Under the pieces are notes generated by a model that ran no database searches, was not told where the DNA came from, and saw only the letters and a program-made list of their open reading frames with translations. A program made the position numbers and the translations under genes. Of a DNA stretch of 37,305 nt, positions 8,121 to 16,513 are shown piece by piece. Numbering within the stretch: the stretch's first letter is position 1; each line of letters starts with the position of its first letter. This stretch comes from a virus: positions 1 through 37,305 of the IMG/VR virus record IMGVR_UViG_3300044530_001708. One strand, written 5' to 3'.

Positions 8121-9277
8121 TATAGGGTAATTTTGTATCCTTGAGGGTTAGTCCCTGGTTTAAAGAATTTTAATCTGTTATTATAAGATTCACTCATTTG
8201 TTGTAACTTATTTGTAATTGCATCAATTTCAATAACATGTAAGGTATAACCTTCATTTAACAAATCAACACACAATTGGAATTGTTGTGACTCCTCTATA
8301 ATATCAGTACCTTTTTTATAGGTAATATAATCCATTACAAATGGTACCATTCTATCAGGATTTTTTTGAATAAAATAGTCCTTAATGAAATTAGCGTGTT
8401 CTTTATTAAAATTGTCTACAGTTAAAGGTAAATTCAACTCCATTCCAAGATTTTTTGCAAAATGACCTAACGCTCGGTTATCTCTTGGTAAACAAGGACC
8501 ACCAAATCCAAATCCATATTTTAAGTATTTTTTACCAACTCTTGAGTCTCCACCAATTGCACTTAAAACCATATCAATTTCACTTTGAATACCAGCCTTA
8601 ATCATAATTTGTCCCATCATGTTTGCATAACTAATCTTTGTTGTTAAAAAGCAGTTAATGCCAATTTTGGTTATTTCTGCAGCTTTTGGTGACATTACAT
8701 AAGCATTAACAGGTGTGGTTTGAATCTTATTATAAATTTCAATTAATTGATTTGATAGTTCAGTATAGTCAGTCCCAATTAAAACAATGTCTGATTGTTC
8801 AAGACCTTTTACTATTTCACCTTGAGCAATGAATTCAGGGTTATATGCAACCTGAATGTTAAACATGTTTAATCTTGTTTGGATTTGTTCTACATCACCA
8901 GGGTTAGTTGTACATCCGACAATGAATTTCTTTTCGTATAAAGGGATGTTTAATGACGATGCGGTATAAAAATCTGCAACAACTTCAAATACTCTTGTTG
9001 TGTCGTAATTACCGTCTAATGTTGATGGGGTTGCAACGAATGTAAAAATAACATCAGAGTTTTCAATAACCTCAATATTTTTAGTTGTTGCACTAAAATT
9101 TTTTGAATCCAACAACATTGATTGGATTAATGGTTCGTTTGTTAAACAAATTTTTTGGTTTAAGTTAAAGACATAATCTTCTCTAACATCAGATACAATT
9201 ACTTCGTATCCGTTTTTTTCACATAATAGAGCAAAAGTTAATCCTAATCTGCCTGCTCCGATAATTCCTATTTTCAT
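8120..9277 (-). CDS. UDP-glucose/UDP-ManNAc 6-dehydrogenase family protein
   Basis: A 385-residue member of the NAD+-dependent UDP-sugar 6-dehydrogenases, which oxidise UDP-glucose or a relative to the uronic acid using two NAD+. The Rossmann motif GIIGAGRLG is at 3-11, YNPEFIAQGEIVKG near 145, Lys214 and Asn218 lie in EITKIGINCF, and the catalytic Cys262 is in GFGFGGPCLPRDNRAL. All key residues are present. The C-terminal domain is somewhat shorter than in typical 400-430-residue enzymes. Which UDP-sugar is used cannot be told. The upstream gene is NAD synthase, which makes its cofactor, with an ATGA overlap at 9274-9277. Confidence 0.85.
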   Translation of the reverse strand: MKIGIIGAGRLGLTFALLCEKNGYEVIVSDVREDYVFNLNQKICLTNEPLIQSMLLDSKNFSATTKNIEVIENSDVIFTFVATPSTLDGNYDTTRVFEVVADFYTASSLNIPLYEKKFIVGCTTNPGDVEQIQTRLNMFNIQVAYNPEFIAQGEIVKGLEQSDIVLIGTDYTELSNQLIEIYNKIQTTPVNAYVMSPKAAEITKIGINCFLTTKISYANMMGQIMIKAGIQSEIDMVLSAIGGDSRVGKKYLKYGFGFGGPCLPRDNRALGHFAKNLGMELNLPLTVDNFNKEHANFIKDYFIQKNPDRMVPFVMDYITYKKGTDIIEESQQFQLCVDLLNEGYTLHVIEIDAITNKLQQMSESYNNRLKFFKPGTNPQGYKITL

Positions 9278-10053
9278 ATTATTTCGTTTTGTTTTAAATC
9301 AAAGATTGGTATTGAAACCATTTTATGTTTATTTTTTTCATTAAAGTTTTGGTACGTTTGGAGAACTTTAAATTCTTTTTCGGTGTGTGATATTTTATTA
9401 ATACCATATTCCATAACCCATTCTAACTCTTCATAAGTAGCACCAATTTGAGATTCATCGTTTCTATCATCATCCCATAAACCGTCTGTTGGTGTTGCAT
9501 CAATAATTTCTTGAGGAACTCCCAAATAACGACCAAGTTCTCTAACCTCTGTTTTATATAAATCGGCAATTGGAGAAATATCAACACCACCATCACCATA
9601 CTTGGTAAAAAACCCAACACCAAAATCCTCAACTTTATTTCCTGTTCCTATAACAATACCACTTGTAACTGTTGCTATATGGTATAATGTCATCATTCTT
9701 AATCTTGATTTGCTATTCGCATTAGCCAATTCAGATTTAAACGTTTGAGACATAAGGGTTTCAAAGGATTTAAATGTCTCACTTAATTCAATTTCAACCG
9801 TCTTAACATTTAATTTGGATAAAAACTCTAATTGAAGGTTTGATAATGTTGTATTATTAAGTTTTGAATTCAACGGCATTCCAACAGCGATTGTTGGAAT
9901 CCCCGTTTTTGCACATAAAGTAGAGACAACTGCGGAATCAATTCCACCTGAAACACCAATTACTAAAGTTTTGATGTTGTTGTTTAATACATAATTTTCA
10001 ATCCAACGTTGTATTTCGTTTGATAAATTTTCGTAATCTATAATTCTATTCAT
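9274..10053 (-). CDS. nadE: ammonia-dependent NAD+ synthase
   Basis: A 259-residue N-type ATP pyrophosphatase that converts nicotinate adenine dinucleotide to NAD+ with ATP and ammonia. The P-loop SGGIDS is at 35-40. IGTGNKVEDFGVGFFTKYGD near 135-155 and DISPIADLYKTEVRELGRYL are hallmark NadE segments, and PTDGLWDDDRNDESQIG follows. There is no glutaminase domain, so it is the short ammonia-using form of usual length. It lies in a glycan operon directly before a dehydrogenase that consumes NAD+. Possible roles are cofactor supply or replacement of NAD+ destroyed by host defence; both are inference. Confidence 0.9.
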   Translation of the reverse strand: MNRIIDYENLSNEIQRWIENYVLNNNIKTLVIGVSGGIDSAVVSTLCAKTGIPTIAVGMPLNSKLNNTTLSNLQLEFLSKLNVKTVEIELSETFKSFETLMSQTFKSELANANSKSRLRMMTLYHIATVTSGIVIGTGNKVEDFGVGFFTKYGDGGVDISPIADLYKTEVRELGRYLGVPQEIIDATPTDGLWDDDRNDESQIGATYEELEWVMEYGINKISHTEKEFKVLQTYQNFNEKNKHKMVSIPIFDLKQNEII

Positions 10054-11690
10054 TATAAAATTTTTATATACTCGTTTTTTATTTGTTGAGCAACTTTTAA
10101 AGTATTGTATTTTTCAATATCTACAGGAGGGTCAAATTTTTCTTTAGATAAGATAAACCCACCAGCATCTACTTTGTATATCCAACTTGGTTTACCACAC
10201 ATCCATCCTTCAATAGTTGTTCTACCTAATTGAATTCCTGCTGTCTCATAAGATTTAAAAATATAATTTTCAATATTCCATGTTGATGGGAAATGTTTTA
10301 CGTGAGATTCTAATAAAACGTTTTCCAAATAATTTCCATTGTTTTCACCTACTAACCACAATTCTTTACCAATTTCTCTGGTGTATTCAATTAAATCTAA
10401 AATTGACTCTTTTCTTAAATAATCTATAGTACCAACAAATAACACATAATTTTCTGATGGTATATTTTTTGGTTGGAATTTTTCATTGTCAACTGGATTA
10501 TATATAACCTCAATCATTTCTTCAGGTACATCAAAATTTTGAATTAAATGAGATTTAATCTCAGGTCTAATTGCGATGAATTTTTTTATACTTTCGTGTA
10601 TTACTGGATTTTCTAACTCTTTAGACATAACCTCAGAATGTATTGTACAAATTTTATCTAATTCGGGGTACATACTAAGTATTCTTTCCGCAACAGGTTT
10701 GTGTTGGATATGAATAATATCATAATCAACTTCAGATATACGATATAATGCGTTTGGTGTAGATGGTGTAAAACCTTCAGGTGTGTTCATTCCCCATTGA
10801 CCATCGCCAAGTTTAAACCCTGGTGCGTTTTCAAATGAAATACATTTAATACCTAATTTTTTTGCCATATCTGTAAGTGGACCTCCAATTTGAGAAAGAA
10901 TGGTAACACTACAATTTAATTTCATTAAACTTTTGGCTAACTCATAAACATATAATTCTGAACCAGTAAACCCTCTAAAAAATAAACAAGATATTAATAC
11001 TTTTAATCTTTTGTTTGGGTCAAAAGGAATTTTACTTGGTAAATTTTTACCGTACTTTTGAACAAAAAATTCTCTGTTTTGCTCCCATTGTTCATTAGTT
11101 TGTCCAATAGATTTGTGAGTAATTCTAATATTAGTAATTACACCAACCTTGACACCTTCTAAATGATTTTTAAAACAAAATGCTATATCATAAAAGTGAA
11201 ACCCTTTAAAATCTTCATCAAAATTATGTTTAATCTTTGATTTACTTAACGCAATAAAAAGACCATCAACAATTGCAGTCTGTCTAATTGATTTACCAAA
11301 ATCTTCAGAATATTTTGATGTCCATTTTTTTCCACCATTTTCGTGGTTAACAATACCAATCATATTTTTTCTACGATTGGTTTCCCACCATTTACCAGTT
11401 TCTGACATATGTGTGGTTCCAGCAACACCTAAAATACCATACTCACTACTTTCAAAATGAGTCTTCAATTTGTAGTACCAACTATTGGTATCAAAGTAAA
11501 TGTCGTCATGACACAATACAACTATGTCAGTTTTTGATTCTTCAAGTATTTCATTATAAACTTGAGAAAGGGATTTCTCCCCATTATTAATTTTTTCTAT
11601 CACTTCAATTTTCTTGAAACCTGAACTTTTTTTCAAGTATTCAATAAATTTTGGATTATGTTCTCTTGTTGAGTATCCTACTGTTATCAT
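10053..11690 (-). CDS. two-domain glycosyltransferase: N-terminal GT2-like (Glyco_tranf_2_5) + C-terminal GT4
   Basis: A 545-residue protein with two catalytic units. Residues 1 to about 220 look like the PF13712 type of GT-A transferase: MITVGYSTREHNPKFIEYL, then IVVLCHDDIYFDTNSW near 57-72 with the acidic metal motif, and HFYDIAFCFKNH. Residues from about 228 onward form a GT-B GT4-like enzyme: KVLISCLFFRGFTGSELYV, IHIQHKPVAERIL, LFVGTIDYLRKESI, and the donor site AGIQLGRTTIEGWMCGKPSW. Such pairings usually add two successive sugars. No membrane segment is visible. ATG at 11688-11690 overlaps the upstream HAD gene by ATGA. Confidence 0.8.
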   Translation of the reverse strand: MITVGYSTREHNPKFIEYLKKSSGFKKIEVIEKINNGEKSLSQVYNEILEESKTDIVVLCHDDIYFDTNSWYYKLKTHFESSEYGILGVAGTTHMSETGKWWETNRRKNMIGIVNHENGGKKWTSKYSEDFGKSIRQTAIVDGLFIALSKSKIKHNFDEDFKGFHFYDIAFCFKNHLEGVKVGVITNIRITHKSIGQTNEQWEQNREFFVQKYGKNLPSKIPFDPNKRLKVLISCLFFRGFTGSELYVYELAKSLMKLNCSVTILSQIGGPLTDMAKKLGIKCISFENAPGFKLGDGQWGMNTPEGFTPSTPNALYRISEVDYDIIHIQHKPVAERILSMYPELDKICTIHSEVMSKELENPVIHESIKKFIAIRPEIKSHLIQNFDVPEEMIEVIYNPVDNEKFQPKNIPSENYVLFVGTIDYLRKESILDLIEYTREIGKELWLVGENNGNYLENVLLESHVKHFPSTWNIENYIFKSYETAGIQLGRTTIEGWMCGKPSWIYKVDAGGFILSKEKFDPPVDIEKYNTLKVAQQIKNEYIKIL

Positions 11691-12073
11691 TTAAAAACTT
11701 CTATTTTGTGTTCTACTTTTATTAATTCTCCCCATCTACCATCATACCTTGTTGCTCTAACAATATGATTATCAATCCAATGGTAGTTACCACCCCTTGG
11801 CTTGTTAAACAAGATGTTATGGTATTTAAAACCATGTTTATCTAACCATTGTTTGGTGACAATTTCGTGTTCATCTGTTCTTGATGTAAAGAAAGTAATG
11901 ATATGACCATCATCAAACCAAGAATTAATTATTTCAACAGAACCATCATATGGTAATGATGTTTCCATTCTCCAAGGTTCTTCGTTTGGAATATCATCGG
12001 TGATTGTTCCATCAATGTCAATTAAATAATTTTTAACACCATCAGGTAATGCGGGACTAATATTATTTTCCAT
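11687..12073 (-). CDS. HAD superfamily phosphatase-like protein of glycan loci
   Basis: A 128-residue small HAD-fold protein. Motif I is LIDIDGTITDD near residues 17-27 with the nucleophile Asp, motif II is ITFFTSRTDEHE near 59-70, and KPRGGNYHWIDNHIVRATRY near 91-110 supplies the motif III Lys and motif IV acid. The small size means little or no cap domain. Similar proteins occur in capsule and LPS gene clusters. The substrate, possibly a sugar phosphate, is unknown. It ends in an ATGA overlap with the two-domain transferase and begins one base into the dUTPase stop. Confidence 0.7.
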   Translation of the reverse strand: MENNISPALPDGVKNYLIDIDGTITDDIPNEEPWRMETSLPYDGSVEIINSWFDDGHIITFFTSRTDEHEIVTKQWLDKHGFKYHNILFNKPRGGNYHWIDNHIVRATRYDGRWGELIKVEHKIEVFK

Positions 12074-12693
12074 TATATTCCTGTACTACCAAAACCGTTG
12101 TTACCTCTATCTTTATCCTCAACTTGACCAACTTGTTCAATGCTAACATATTTACCTTGAACTACGGGGCATAAAACACCTTGACCCACTTTCATTCCTT
12201 TTGGAATTGTTACTGTTGTGTTGTTGGTGTTAAACACAATAACTTGTATTTCGCCAGTATATCCTTGGTCTACTGTTCCTGGAGTGTTAAGAACTGTTAA
12301 TCCTTGTTTAATAGCTAAACCACTTTTTGGTCTAACTTGTATTTCATAACCTTCTTCAAAAGAAACTTTTAGACCTGTTGGAATTAAAGCTCTGCCAAAT
12401 GGCCCAATAATAACCTCTTCAGTTGCATGTAAATCAAACCCTGAATCTGAAGGGTATGCGTATTTTGGAAGAACCGCGTCTTCATGTACTAATTCAACTT
12501 TAATTGTTCTTAATTTAGCAATATTGTTAATTTCTTTTTCCATATCTTCAAATGAAAGACCTAACATGTCTTCTAATTCTTTTTGATATTCTTCGTCGGG
12601 TTGAATACCCATTTCAGATTGAATTTTTTTAAATTGTTTTTCAATCTCTTCTCTAATTTTTGGGTCAAAATGACCAAGTTGTCCTAAATCCAT
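12073..12693 (-). CDS. dut: dUTP diphosphatase with N-terminal extension
   Basis: This trimeric-type dUTPase hydrolyses dUTP to dUMP and keeps uracil out of DNA. All five motifs are readable: PSDSGFDLHA (81-90), RPKSGLA (111-117), GTVDQGYTGEIQV (129-141), KGMKVGQGVLCP (155-166) and DRGNNGFGSTG (195-205). Motif 4 reads VGQGVLCP instead of the common IAQLxxxP. Residues 1-60 are an extra acidic helical extension absent from ordinary enzymes of about 150 residues. The gene lies between a HAD phosphatase and an exonuclease, all translationally coupled. ATG at 12691-12693. Confidence 0.92.
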   Translation of the reverse strand: MDLGQLGHFDPKIREEIEKQFKKIQSEMGIQPDEEYQKELEDMLGLSFEDMEKEINNIAKLRTIKVELVHEDAVLPKYAYPSDSGFDLHATEEVIIGPFGRALIPTGLKVSFEEGYEIQVRPKSGLAIKQGLTVLNTPGTVDQGYTGEIQVIVFNTNNTTVTIPKGMKVGQGVLCPVVQGKYVSIEQVGQVEDKDRGNNGFGSTGI

Positions 12694-13394
12694 TATTTTA
12701 ATTCGTTTAATTTTTTTATTACATCAATTAATACTGACACATCTTTTTCACAATATTTTACAATACCTTTAATATCTTTTTTAATCCAAAAAGCATCGTG
12801 AACTTTATTACCTGTAATTTCCATTGTTTTAGATGACTCAACACCTAAACAAACACACATAAGTTCTAATGAAGCAATTGAACCATATCCACCATATTGC
12901 CATACTTCTTTGGTATCTAACGCTTTAATTTCCCATGGTTTTGTGTCGTGACCTGGTAAAATTTTAGGTGGCATGATACCATTCATAATCATTCTTTTTG
13001 CCATCATTGGAATATCAAATCCTTTTACATTGTGACCACATAAGTAAAACCCAAGTTCACCAACTCTATATAGAAGTTTTTGAACATCTTGTAATAGTTT
13101 CTTTTCATCAGGATCGCTAAATGATTGCATTTTAACATCACCTTTATCTGTTACGAATGCAACGCTAACACATGCAATTCTTGCGAATTCAGGAACCAAT
13201 GCCGATCTATTTACAAACATCTGACCAACACCTTTATCGGCGTCTTCAGGAAATCTTTTTTGAAACCAATCAAAATAGTTTTCAAATTGAAATGAGAGAG
13301 CTTCGTTATATTTGACCAAAGAATCCCAATCAGGTTGAACACCTACAGTTTCAATGTCTAAGAATAATAATTTTGTAATTGGTATGTTTATCAT
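12693..13394 (-). CDS. PolB-type DEDDy 3'-5' exonuclease (stand-alone)
   Basis: A 233-residue RNase H-fold exonuclease resembling the family of predicted 3'-5' exonucleases related to the PolB proofreading domain (DNA_pol_B_exo2). Exo I is LLFLDIETVG (9-18), Exo II is CGHNVKGFDIPMMAKRM near 121-137, and Exo III is KYCEKDVSVLIDVI near the C-terminus, which gives the DEDD acids and the final Tyr. It likely degrades or trims DNA or RNA 3' ends during replication or repair. The window's DNA polymerase has its own proofreading domain, so this is a second such nuclease. Confidence 0.82.
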   Translation of the reverse strand: MINIPITKLLFLDIETVGVQPDWDSLVKYNEALSFQFENYFDWFQKRFPEDADKGVGQMFVNRSALVPEFARIACVSVAFVTDKGDVKMQSFSDPDEKKLLQDVQKLLYRVGELGFYLCGHNVKGFDIPMMAKRMIMNGIMPPKILPGHDTKPWEIKALDTKEVWQYGGYGSIASLELMCVCLGVESSKTMEITGNKVHDAFWIKKDIKGIVKYCEKDVSVLIDVIKKLNELK

Positions 13395-14599
13395 TTGATT
13401 ATTGATTTATAAAATTGTGCCCTATCTTTTGTTACGTTATTTAAATCGTATTTGTCTTTAACCGTTTCATATAATCTTTCACCCATGTCTTTTGCCATAT
13501 TTGGGTTTTTAAGTAATTTTTCAATGTATTTAGACCAATCAGAATGATTTCTTTTCTCATCTACTAACATTGCATTTCCGTCAACATATTCACCATTTTT
13601 TAAACAATGTTTTAAATCAATAGTGTAAGGTCCAATATCAGAGGCAATAATCGCTTTTTTATAGAAACCAGCCTCAATAACTTTTAATTGTGATTTAACT
13701 CTATTAAAAAGATGGTTTTTAATTGGTGCCAAAGATACATCAAATTTTGAATAATTCTTAGCATAAGATGTAACAGGTTTTGTCCACACTCGTAAATAAG
13801 GTTCATTCATTTCGTTTGGAAATGATTCTTGAGTGTAATTTAATAAGAATTTTTTATAATCTTCAGAAACAGTTGTTAGATTTTGTGTAAAGATTTTTTC
13901 ATATTGTGCCCAAACAGTTTCATGAGGTAAGATGTTTCTTTGTTTTTGTTCTTTTGTTTGTTGATTTATTTCAGTAACCGTACCTCTAGTGTCAAATCCA
14001 CATAAAACAAATTGTAACTTGTCTTTATACTGAGATAATCTTCCTAAATCTAATAATTGTAAGTCATGTAAGTGAGATGAACCACCTAACCAACCAACTC
14101 TTAATCGGTCTGATTCAGGGGTGGGCTCTTTAAATTGTGGTTCGTTTGGATTAATTGCGTTAGGAAATACGACAACATTCTTGTTTAATTTTTTAATTTC
14201 ATCCGCAAAAATTGTTGTGGTTGTTGTAACATATTTTGAAACCTTAAGATTTGCCATGATTTTTTCGTTAATCTTATTAACTCTAATAATATCATGAATT
14301 GGATGTTCTTTTCCTGGCATCCAATAGTCATCAATATCACAAACCGTTATAATCTCTAATGAGTTTAACATTTGGATTAATCTGTTAGCCCTATCAAAAT
14401 CAGAACCAATACTTCTATGGAATACAACAATTTGATACCCTTTCCAAAAATTCATATCATCGTATGATGGTTCGTAAATAATATCTACGTGGAAATCGTC
14501 ACCGTAAAGATTTTGTAAAAAGACGTGAGGGTCTACTGACCTAAATTTACCCACACCTGTTCTATCAGAGGGGACAACTAATACTTTGATTTTAGACAT
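13391..14599 (-). CDS. GT4-like glycosyltransferase
   Basis: A 402-residue GT-B protein. KVLVVPSDRTGVGKFRSVDP opens the N-terminal Rossmann domain. VVFHRSIGSDFDRANRLIQM and CDIDDYWMPG follow, then VVVFPNAINPNEPQF at the domain border. The C-terminal donor domain begins LRVGWLGGSSHLHDL near 168 and holds VIEAGFYKKAIIASDIGPY near 307, the usual E-x7-E region of GT4. It is the first gene of the long glycan operon. An ATGA overlap links it to the exonuclease gene. A TATTTATT element lies 41 bases before its ATG. Confidence 0.75.
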   Translation of the reverse strand: MSKIKVLVVPSDRTGVGKFRSVDPHVFLQNLYGDDFHVDIIYEPSYDDMNFWKGYQIVVFHRSIGSDFDRANRLIQMLNSLEIITVCDIDDYWMPGKEHPIHDIIRVNKINEKIMANLKVSKYVTTTTTIFADEIKKLNKNVVVFPNAINPNEPQFKEPTPESDRLRVGWLGGSSHLHDLQLLDLGRLSQYKDKLQFVLCGFDTRGTVTEINQQTKEQKQRNILPHETVWAQYEKIFTQNLTTVSEDYKKFLLNYTQESFPNEMNEPYLRVWTKPVTSYAKNYSKFDVSLAPIKNHLFNRVKSQLKVIEAGFYKKAIIASDIGPYTIDLKHCLKNGEYVDGNAMLVDEKRNHSDWSKYIEKLLKNPNMAKDMGERLYETVKDKYDLNNVTKDRAQFYKSIIK

Positions 14600-14655
14600 A
14601 ATAAATTAATATATTTTATCAAAATATAGTAATTCACGACTAATAAATAAAGCGG

Positions 14656-15291
14656 TTAGGATAATTTTTTAATTTTGGTAACTTTACCCTCAAAGATGTG
14701 TTTACCAACTTTAAAACTAAAAACTTCGTTTGATTTTTCAGAACTTTCGGTTATTAAACCATTTTCATGTAATGCATCATTAACCGCTTCATTAATCATT
14801 TTTTTGATTAATTTATAGTCAATTCCTCCTACAGATGGTTGTGTTTGTTGAACTTGTTGTTTTGGTTTTGCCGATTCAGGAATATATCCTTCTTTGTTTG
14901 TATTCATTAATCTTGACGCTCTTTCAATCAAATCATTAGATATTGTTGTATTTTGTTGTTGGGGTTGTCCAATAGGATGTTCCATCATTAACCTTTTAAT
15001 TTCATCAGGTAATTTAGAATTTTTAATTGCGTCTACTGTAGGAACTCCAACTGGCTTGGTGTTTTCTCTTGGTACATTTGAAAGGTAAGGTTGTTGTGTT
15101 TGTTGTGTTTCCTGTAAAAATTCTGCAGGAATATTGTATTTTGCGTTTGGAATGTCAAATGTTTCAGGTGAATTTAGTTGTTGTAATGATGTCGGTGGTA
15201 ATCCTCCGTTCATAGAATTTGAACTTTTAATTCCATCTGATTTATCCATAATTGCTTTAGACAAAGCTAATTTTTCCATTAATCTATCCAT
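14656..15291 (-). CDS. unrecognised protein, candidate virion or assembly component
   Basis: 211 residues with no family I can name. The middle (about 60-160) is Gln/Pro/Asn-rich and probably disordered (QETQQTQQPYL, QPQQQNTT, KQQVQQTQPS). It is followed by a compact C-terminal part: GGIDYKLIKKMINEAVNDAL, then FSFKVGKHIFEGKVTKIKKL, which reads as a helix followed by a small beta hairpin. The sequence GLITES between the two resembles the L/I-x-E context cut by T4-type prohead proteases. It is last in a five-gene unit that starts at 17336. ATG at 15289-15291. Confidence 0.65.
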   Translation of the reverse strand: MDRLMEKLALSKAIMDKSDGIKSSNSMNGGLPPTSLQQLNSPETFDIPNAKYNIPAEFLQETQQTQQPYLSNVPRENTKPVGVPTVDAIKNSKLPDEIKRLMMEHPIGQPQQQNTTISNDLIERASRLMNTNKEGYIPESAKPKQQVQQTQPSVGGIDYKLIKKMINEAVNDALHENGLITESSEKSNEVFSFKVGKHIFEGKVTKIKKLS

Positions 15292-15292
15292 A

Positions 15293-15748
15293 TTATGTTA
15301 TATTTTCTTCTTCGGGTGTTTGAGGTTGAGTTGGTGGTGTTTGAGGTTGTGGTGTTTGAGGATTATTATCAAACTTAGCATTTATTATAACACTGACCAT
15401 ACTTTTATCACCGTTAAAATTATAACCTGGTTTAGGTTCATTGTAAACCTCACCTGTAGGTTTGTTTGATAGTATTTTATCTAATCTAAAAAGTCTCCAA
15501 CCAGGCAATGGTTGTTCACCCTTATATCCTGTATGAGACGCTCCTTCACTATCCCACGCCCTTAAAACTTTATTACCCGCTTTACTAACTCCTAAGCATA
15601 CAGGTTCAATTTGACGTATACCTCTACCACCTGGTTCGTCACCATCATAGTAAATAATAACGACTTTTCGTCCTTTAATAGCATCAATAATACTATCTAA
15701 AGAAGCAATTTCGCAAATTAAACCTTTTAACGCTCCTTGTAGTTTCAT
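15293..15748 (-). CDS. WYL-like beta-barrel protein with Pro/Gln-rich tail
   Basis: A 151-residue protein. Residues about 28-95 resemble WYL domains, small Sm-like barrels that bind nucleic acids or nucleotides. The visible features are KVVIIYYDGDE, RQIEPVCLGVSKAGNKVLRA and LPGWRLFRLDKILS. There is no helix-turn-helix, unlike the bacterial WYL regulators. The last 25 residues are a Pro/Gln/Thr tail (TPQPQTPPTQPQTPEEE), likely disordered. The role is unknown; it sits among candidate virion genes. ATG at 15746-15748 overlaps the upstream stop by one base. Confidence 0.6.
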   Translation of the reverse strand: MKLQGALKGLICEIASLDSIIDAIKGRKVVIIYYDGDEPGGRGIRQIEPVCLGVSKAGNKVLRAWDSEGASHTGYKGEQPLPGWRLFRLDKILSNKPTGEVYNEPKPGYNFNGDKSMVSVIINAKFDNNPQTPQPQTPPTQPQTPEEENIT

Positions 15749-16041
15749 TAGAAATTAGGGTATACTTTTGACGAGTTAAATTTATTGATTTTTATTTCAC
15801 TTTTTCTTTCAACAACGTCTTCAATTGTTCCTGCTCCCGTGTTATATACGTCTAAGAACTCTCCAGTTCCTCTACCTAAAGAGTCTCCGTCAGCGATAGC
15901 GTCTTTATTAACTACTGAGTATTCATTACCAACTTTATTGTAGTCGTTTTTTGGAATTAATTTAGCTCTTTCTTGGTCGGCGACAGCGGAAAGTGTGTTT
16001 GGTTCCGTTTGATTTAAATCAACAGGTGTTTGTTGTGCCAT
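15748..16041 (-). CDS. small unrecognised protein
   Basis: 97 residues, polar, with no signal peptide, membrane segment or known motif. It contains GDSLGRGTGEFLDVYNTGAG in the middle and ends in a basic, hydrophobic KINKFNSSKVYPNF. A small structural role in the virion is suggested only by its position between other candidate structural genes. The reading frame is supported by tight coupling: its stop overlaps the next start by one base and it begins five bases after the upstream gene ends. ATG at 16039-16041. Confidence 0.6.
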   Translation of the reverse strand: MAQQTPVDLNQTEPNTLSAVADQERAKLIPKNDYNKVGNEYSVVNKDAIADGDSLGRGTGEFLDVYNTGAGTIEDVVERKSEIKINKFNSSKVYPNF

Positions 16042-16045
16042 ATTA

Positions 16046-16513
16046 TTATATTTTTGATATTAGTTCGTTTATTCTTTTAACACTTTCATTAACAGATGGA
16101 TTATATTTGTCCACAGTTTTTGAATGTTCTTGAGATGGTCTTACATTTGTAAAATCTTTTTTCTCGTGAGAGTCAATAAATTGGTTCATCATACCACCAT
16201 TCATTTTGTTTGTCTTGGTATTCTTAACATAATCCCTCATTTTTCTTAATTCATCGTTAACCCAATTTTTTATTTCAGCGCCACCATTTAAAATAAATGA
16301 AGGTTCTTTATGGTTACCTTTAAAGTTATCAAAAAAGTTTTTAATTCTTTTTAATTGTTTATAATTGATAAATTTTTGAGATTGAAGTTCTTTATTTCTA
16401 TTATAACCTTCAGTATTTTCATCCGCATTTTTTACCATATGAAAACATTTTTTCATATGTTCCCTTTTGTCGGATGGGAATTCTATTTCGTTATCGTATA
16501 AACTTTTATTCAC
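16046..16513 (-). CDS. unrecognised basic helical protein, GTG start
   Basis: 155 residues, Lys/Asn-rich and predicted helical by eye (YKQLKRIKNFFDNFKG; IKNWVNDELRKMRDYVKN). NGGMMNQFIDSHEKKDF precedes a C-terminal ESVKRINELISKI helix. The start is GTG at 16511-16513, with AAGG directly before it, and overlaps the upstream gene by 8 bases. The next in-frame ATG, about 20 codons in, would leave a gap and drop conserved-looking sequence. I do not recognise a family. It is probably an assembly or virion protein by context. Confidence 0.6.
   Translation of the reverse strand: MNKSLYDNEIEFPSDKREHMKKCFHMVKNADENTEGYNRNKELQSQKFINYKQLKRIKNFFDNFKGNHKEPSFILNGGAEIKNWVNDELRKMRDYVKNTKTNKMNGGMMNQFIDSHEKKDFTNVRPSQEHSKTVDKYNPSVNESVKRINELISKI

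Noticed and set aside
15134-15469. Plus-strand open frame across 15134-15469
   Set aside because: It is antisense to two coupled minus-strand genes and has a Trp/Leu/Cys-rich composition typical of a shadow of Pro/Gln codons.
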